Part shown: positions 18,665 to 22,054 of the stretch, piece after piece
Numbering within the stretch: the stretch's first letter is position 1
How the letters are laid out: each line of letters opens with the position of its first letter
Translations under genes and position numbers: made by a program
Notes under the pieces: model-generated
Database searches by the model: none
What the model was told of the DNA's origin: nothing
What the model saw: only the letters and a program-made list of their open reading frames with translations
Assembly: GCA_002345845.1 (NCBI GenBank)
Contig: DDWF01000162.1
Coordinates: forward strand, 15,408-37,461
Source: Betaproteobacteria bacterium UBA2293
Lineage (GTDB): Bacteria; Pseudomonadota; Gammaproteobacteria; Burkholderiales; Rhodocyclaceae
Direction: 5' to 3'
Length of the DNA: 22,054 bases

Positions 18665-21600
18665 TTTGACCCGGCTGGCGGGGGGCTGCCGCGTACCGGG
18701 ACGAAATTGTCGATGCTCACCGGCCGGCCGTACAGGTAGCCCTGGAAGGCATCGCAACCGCGGGCAAGCAGGGCATCGCGCTGGCTGCTGGTTTCGACGC
18801 CCTCGGCGATCACTTTGAGGTTGAAGGCGCGGCCGAGGGCGATCACCGCGTCGGCGATGGCGGCATCGTTGGCATTGCTGTCGATGTCGCGGACGAAGCT
18901 GCGGTCGATCTTCACCTGGTCGAGCGGCAATTGCTTGAGGTAGCTGAGCGACGAGTAGCCGGTGCCGAAATCGTCGAGCGACAGGCCAACCCCCAGTTGA
19001 TCCTTGAGCGCCCGCATGCGGGTGATCGCCTCGCCGGTGTTTTCGAGCAGAACCGACTCGGTGATTTCCAGTTTCAGCAGCTCCGGCCGGATGGCGCTTT
19101 CGGCGAGGGCATGGGCCACATTGTCCACAAAGGCACTGTCGCGGAACTGTACGGCGCTGACATTGACTGCCAGGCTGAGTCCGGCGGTGGCCGGGTTCTG
19201 CTGCCAGCGGGCCAGCTGGTGACAGGCCTCGGTCAGCACCCACTGGCCGATCGGCAGGATGAGCCGGGTTTCCTCGGCCAGGGGAATGAATTCGCCGGGC
19301 AGGATCATGCCGCGTTGCGGATGCTGCCAGCGGATCAACGCCTCGGCGCCGAAGGTGTTGCCGTCGCGGTCAGCTTGGGCCTGCAGATGCAATTGGAACT
19401 GTCCGTCGGCCAGAGCCTGGCGCAAGTCGCGCTCGAGGGCGGCGCGTTGCTCGATCTCCGTCTGCATGGCCGGATCGAAGAAGCGCAAGGCATTGCGGCC
19501 AGCTTCCTTGGCCTTGTACATGGCCATGTCAGCAGCCTTGAGCAGGCCCTCGATGCTTTCGCCGGTGTCGCGGAAAGGAACGGCGCCGATACTGGCCGTG
19601 CAGTGGTGCGTGATTTCGCCCAAGGCATAGGGCTGGCCGAGGGATTCCAGCATGTGCTCGGCGGCCCGGCGAATCTGGGCTATTGCATCGTGGATGTCGG
19701 GGCTGAGCTCTTCGAGGAGAACGACGAACTCGTCGCCACCCAGGCGGGCGACCGAATCGCCGGCGCGCACCGATTGGCGCAGGCGCTGGGCGACCTGGAT
19801 CAGCAGGGAGTCGCCGACGGCATGGCCCATGGTGTCGTTGAGTGTCTTGAAATTGTCGAGATCGATGAACAGCAGTGCGCCGTAGCGCCGGTGGCGACCG
19901 CTGGCGGCCAGCAGTTTCTGCAGGCGTTCGTTGAGCAGGCGGCGGTTTGGTAATTGCGTCAGCGGGTCGAAATAGGCGAGGAACTGGATCTGTTCCTCGG
20001 CTTCCTTGCGCTGGGTGATGTCGAGGAAGGAAGAAACGAAATGGGTGGTCTTGCCCTGGATGTCGTGCACTGCCGAGATGCTCAACCATTCCGGGTAGAT
20101 TTCGCCATTCTTGCGGCGATTCCAGATCTCTCCCTGCCAGCGTCCGGTCTGTTGCAGGATAGTCCACATCTGTTGATAGAAGGCGTCGTCATGGCGCCCG
20201 GACTTGAGCATGGCCGGCGTCTGGCCGACCGCCTCCTCGGCAGAATAGCCGGTGACCCGGCTGAAGGCCTGGTTGACCCGGAGGATACGGCTGCTGGCAT
20301 CGGTCACCACCATGCCCTCCTGCGTCTCGAAGGCGATGGCGGCGATGCGCATCATTTCGTCGGCGTGGCGCTGGGCGGAAATGTCGCGGAAGGTGACGAC
20401 GGCACCTTCACGACGCGCCTGGCGGTCGATGGGGCTGGCCAGGAAGGTGGCCGGGAAGGCTTCGCCATTGCGCCGGATGAACCACTCCTCGCCCTGCCGT
20501 CGCTGGCCATCAACCAGGGTCTGATGGATCGGGCATTCGTCGCCGGGATAATCGCTGCCGTCGGGATGGCGCGAGTGGAACAGGGCGTGCGCGTTGCGGC
20601 CGATGACGTCGCCATGCTGCCAGCCGAGAATCTCCAGCGCCTTGGGGTTGATGAAGGTGCAACGCCCGGCGTTGTCGAGGCCATAGACACCTTCGCCCAG
20701 GCTGTCGAGCAGACTGGCGCGTTGGCGCAGGGTGGCACTGATCTGTAGCCGCGAACGGATCAGGAAGGTCAGGCCGGAGAGGGCGACTAACAGCAGAAGG
20801 CTGAGTATCGAGGCGACCTGATAGGGATATTTTTCGACGATGTCCTGCAGATCGAAGCGCTGCAGCCGGTTTGGGTGGGCACGCAGTTCCAGCATCATGG
20901 TTTCCAGGCTGCTGTAATCGGCTGGTGGCGAGAAGGCGTGGAATTGACCGGACTGCGCTGCCGGGTGATCGGCAGTCAATTGAAGCAGGGCGATGGCGGT
21001 TGCCTTGGCTATCGGCTCCGGGACCCGGCGGGCAACCAGGAAGGGCCACTCGGGAAAAAGCGGTGTCGACAGCAGCAGCGGGAATCCAGGCTCCTGGCGC
21101 GGGTTGACCACCTGCAGGGCGTCCGGGGCCAGCTTGCCCTCGCCGATCAGGGCCTCGATCAGGCCGGTACGCACGAAACCGGCATCGACCTTGCCTTGCA
21201 GCACGAGATCAATCACCAGGTCCTGCGGCTGGCCGGTGAAGGTGATGCGCGAAGCATCATCGCCCAGGCTCAGGCCGGCCTTGAGCAGGGTCCATTGCTG
21301 CAGGCGGAAACTGCCCAGCGAGTGTGGGTGGGCGGCGGCCAGCCGCTTGCCAGGGAGGTCTTCCAGGCGCGCTATGTCGTGGCGGTCGGCGCGACTGACG
21401 ATGACCCCGCCCATCTGCGAAATTCCCTTGTCGCCAGCGCGAACTGCCAGGGTGGCGATCGGCGACAGCCCTTGATGCAGGGCGCGGATGTGAACATAGT
21501 GCTCGGGCTGGGTGAGCACGAAATCGAATTCGCCGCGTTCCACCGCCTGACTGAGATCATCGAGCGCCAAGCTGTGGACGATGACACGACGGCCGCCCAA

Positions 21601-21792
21601 GCGCTCGCTCAGATAGTTGCCCAGCGGCGTCCACTGGCGGGTGGTGCTGGCCGGATCGCGGAAGGCGAGGACGCCGATACGCAATGGCTCCAATGCCGTG
21701 GCCCGGGTCGGCAGGGGAATCGCCAGCAGGGTGACGAGAACGAGGGCAAATAGGCACAGCGCGCGGACGCTGCTCTGAAACGGAGAAATCAA
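18601..21792 (-). CDS. PhnD-like sensor with two PAS domains, GGDEF and EAL (cyclic-di-GMP turnover)
   Basis: The protein has 1063 residues if the TTG at 21792 is used. That start gives a clean signal peptide (about 1-33, ending TRATA) and lies after the promoter; the TTG at 21933 lies in the aceA terminator and is rejected. Domains: periplasmic PhnD-like binding domain (35-310, LRIGVLAFRDP, DFVLTQPEHY, QDLVIDLVLQGKVDAGFVRTG); membrane helix (325-346); PAS 1 (356-473) and PAS 2 (478-597); GGDEF (600-770) with intact GGDEF at 685-689 and inhibitory I-site RAGD at 676-679; EAL (780-1033) with E817 and the NVSAVQF, LEITES, DDFGTGYSSL and KIDRSF motifs. Both catalytic domains look active. It should make or degrade cyclic di-GMP in response to a periplasmic ligand. 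It lies between aceA and the lysR/aceB pair. Confidence 0.93.
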   Translation of the reverse strand: MISPFQSSVRALCLFALVLVTLLAIPLPTRATALEPLRIGVLAFRDPASTTRQWTPLGNYLSERLGGRRVIVHSLALDDLSQAVERGEFDFVLTQPEHYVHIRALHQGLSPIATLAVRAGDKGISQMGGVIVSRADRHDIARLEDLPGKRLAAAHPHSLGSFRLQQWTLLKAGLSLGDDASRITFTGQPQDLVIDLVLQGKVDAGFVRTGLIEALIGEGKLAPDALQVVNPRQEPGFPLLLSTPLFPEWPFLVARRVPEPIAKATAIALLQLTADHPAAQSGQFHAFSPPADYSSLETMMLELRAHPNRLQRFDLQDIVEKYPYQVASILSLLLLVALSGLTFLIRSRLQISATLRQRASLLDSLGEGVYGLDNAGRCTFINPKALEILGWQHGDVIGRNAHALFHSRHPDGSDYPGDECPIHQTLVDGQRRQGEEWFIRRNGEAFPATFLASPIDRQARREGAVVTFRDISAQRHADEMMRIAAIAFETQEGMVVTDASSRILRVNQAFSRVTGYSAEEAVGQTPAMLKSGRHDDAFYQQMWTILQQTGRWQGEIWNRRKNGEIYPEWLSISAVHDIQGKTTHFVSSFLDITQRKEAEEQIQFLAYFDPLTQLPNRRLLNERLQKLLAASGRHRRYGALLFIDLDNFKTLNDTMGHAVGDSLLIQVAQRLRQSVRAGDSVARLGGDEFVVLLEELSPDIHDAIAQIRRAAEHMLESLGQPYALGEITHHCTASIGAVPFRDTGESIEGLLKAADMAMYKAKEAGRNALRFFDPAMQTEIEQRAALERDLRQALADGQFQLHLQAQADRDGNTFGAEALIRWQHPQRGMILPGEFIPLAEETRLILPIGQWVLTEACHQLARWQQNPATAGLSLAVNVSAVQFRDSAFVDNVAHALAESAIRPELLKLEITESVLLENTGEAITRMRALKDQLGVGLSLDDFGTGYSSLSYLKQLPLDQVKIDRSFVRDIDSNANDAAIADAVIALGRAFNLKVIAEGVETSSQRDALLARGCDAFQGYLYGRPVSIDNFVPVRGSPPPAGSNQRDGRDHIQARTTMPMTDGR

Positions 21793-21851
21793 TATTGGCT
21801 TTCGGCGACGCTGCCTGGCACAAGGAGGTGCGGCAGCGATGATGCAGAAAT

Positions 21852-21880
21852 AGTGTAGCGCGTTTGTTACATGAAACAAA
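21852..21880 (-). promoter_or_regulatory. Promoter of the GGDEF/EAL gene with 18-base palindromic operator
   Basis: On the minus strand TTTGTT (21880-21875), a 17-base spacer and TACACT (21857-21852) form a plausible promoter, about 60 bases before the TTG at 21792. TTTGTTACATGAAACAAA (21863-21880) is a palindrome with one mismatched pair out of nine. It covers the -35 and most of the spacer, a position typical of a repressor site. The binding protein is not identified. Confidence 0.55.
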
Positions 21881-21907
21881 AAGGCCGGCACCTCGTGAGT
21901 GCCGGCC
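21878..21907 (-). terminator. Rho-independent terminator of aceA
   Basis: GGCCGGCAC (21883-21891) and GTGCCGGCC (21899-21907) form a 9-base GC stem with a 7-base loop. On the minus strand it is followed by TTTTTGTTT. It is the second of two hairpins after aceA; the run of Ts also overlaps the palindrome of the next promoter. Confidence 0.88.
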
Positions 21908-21911
21908 TCCG

Positions 21912-21933
21912 TTGCTGCCCGATGAGGCAGCAA
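21912..21933. repeat. First hairpin downstream of aceA
   Basis: TTGCTGCC (21912-21919) and GGCAGCAA (21926-21933) form an 8-base stem around a CGATGA loop, 17 bases after the aceA stop and 4 bases before the terminator stem. It has no T-tract of its own and may stabilise the 3' end of the mRNA. Confidence 0.5.
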
Positions 21934-21950
21934 GATAAAGCGGTGCTTGC

Positions 21951-22054
21951 TTAGTGGAACTGTTCTTCTTCGGTCGAGCCGGTCAGCGCGGTGACGCTGG
22001 ACTTACCACCCTGGATGACGGTGGTGACATCGTCGAAGTAGCCGGTGCCAACTT
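21951..22054 (-). CDS. aceA: Isocitrate lyase, C-terminal end (partial)
   Basis: Only the last 33 residues and the stop are in the window. They begin [16 protein letters not shown] and end [13 protein letters not shown], which matches the C-terminus of bacterial isocitrate lyase closely (the E. coli enzyme ends in a very similar ALTGSTE stretch). Isocitrate lyase splits isocitrate to glyoxylate and succinate, feeding malate synthase. It runs in the same direction as the GGDEF/EAL gene and aceB but is separated from them by a strong terminator. The short stretch limits certainty, but the nearby malate synthase supports it. Confidence 0.88.
   Translation of the reverse strand, partial: VGTGYFDDVTTVIQGGKSSVTALTGSTEEEQFH

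Noticed and set aside
21793..21933. Upstream TTG start (21933) for the cyclic-di-GMP sensor
   Set aside because: It lies within a hairpin after aceA and upstream of the proposed promoter; the resulting extension lacks signal-peptide character.

Overview
The window looks like chromosomal DNA of a GC-rich, denitrifying betaproteobacterium, most likely of the Rhodocyclaceae (Dechloromonas/Azonexus type). The evidence is a cytochrome-c-type nitric oxide reductase (norCB), a glyoxylate shunt, and a hda-HAD-pcnB-folK-pan cluster divergent from purM, which is a typical betaproteobacterial arrangement. The genus is inferred from family resemblance; no search was run. Almost everything is coding. There is no gap over 300 bases, and I saw no tRNA, rRNA, CRISPR array, insertion sequence or prophage.

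Left part (1-3000): the start of norB and all of norC lie on the minus strand, with a candidate FNR-type box upstream. Divergent from them is a NYN-nuclease/LOTUS protein with a long basic, disordered tail. A conserved hypothetical protein follows on the minus strand; its candidate promoter is embedded in the terminator of panD.

Middle (3000-8725, minus strand): hda, a HAD phosphatase, pcnB, folK, a DUF486 membrane protein, panB, panC and panD form one tightly packed series with ATGA/GTGA overlaps and gaps of 6-7 bases. panD also has its own near-consensus promoter. The series links replication control, RNA polyadenylation, folate synthesis and pantothenate synthesis.

Centre right (8788-14622, plus strand): purM, an RlpA-like secreted protein starting inside the end of purM, and a two-gene RND efflux system (adaptor plus pump, no outer-membrane channel).

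Right part (14619-22054): miaA (minus); malate synthase aceB (minus), broken by a one-base frameshift but otherwise intact; a divergent LysR regulator with a DUF454 membrane protein translationally coupled to it; a 1063-residue sensor (PhnD-like periplasmic domain, membrane helix, two PAS domains, GGDEF, EAL); and the end of isocitrate lyase aceA. The two glyoxylate-shunt enzymes therefore flank a LysR regulator and a cyclic-di-GMP sensor.

The points most worth following up are the aceB frameshift, the cyclic-di-GMP sensor with an 18-base palindrome over its promoter, the NYN-LOTUS protein with its arginine-rich tail, and the separate panD promoter.
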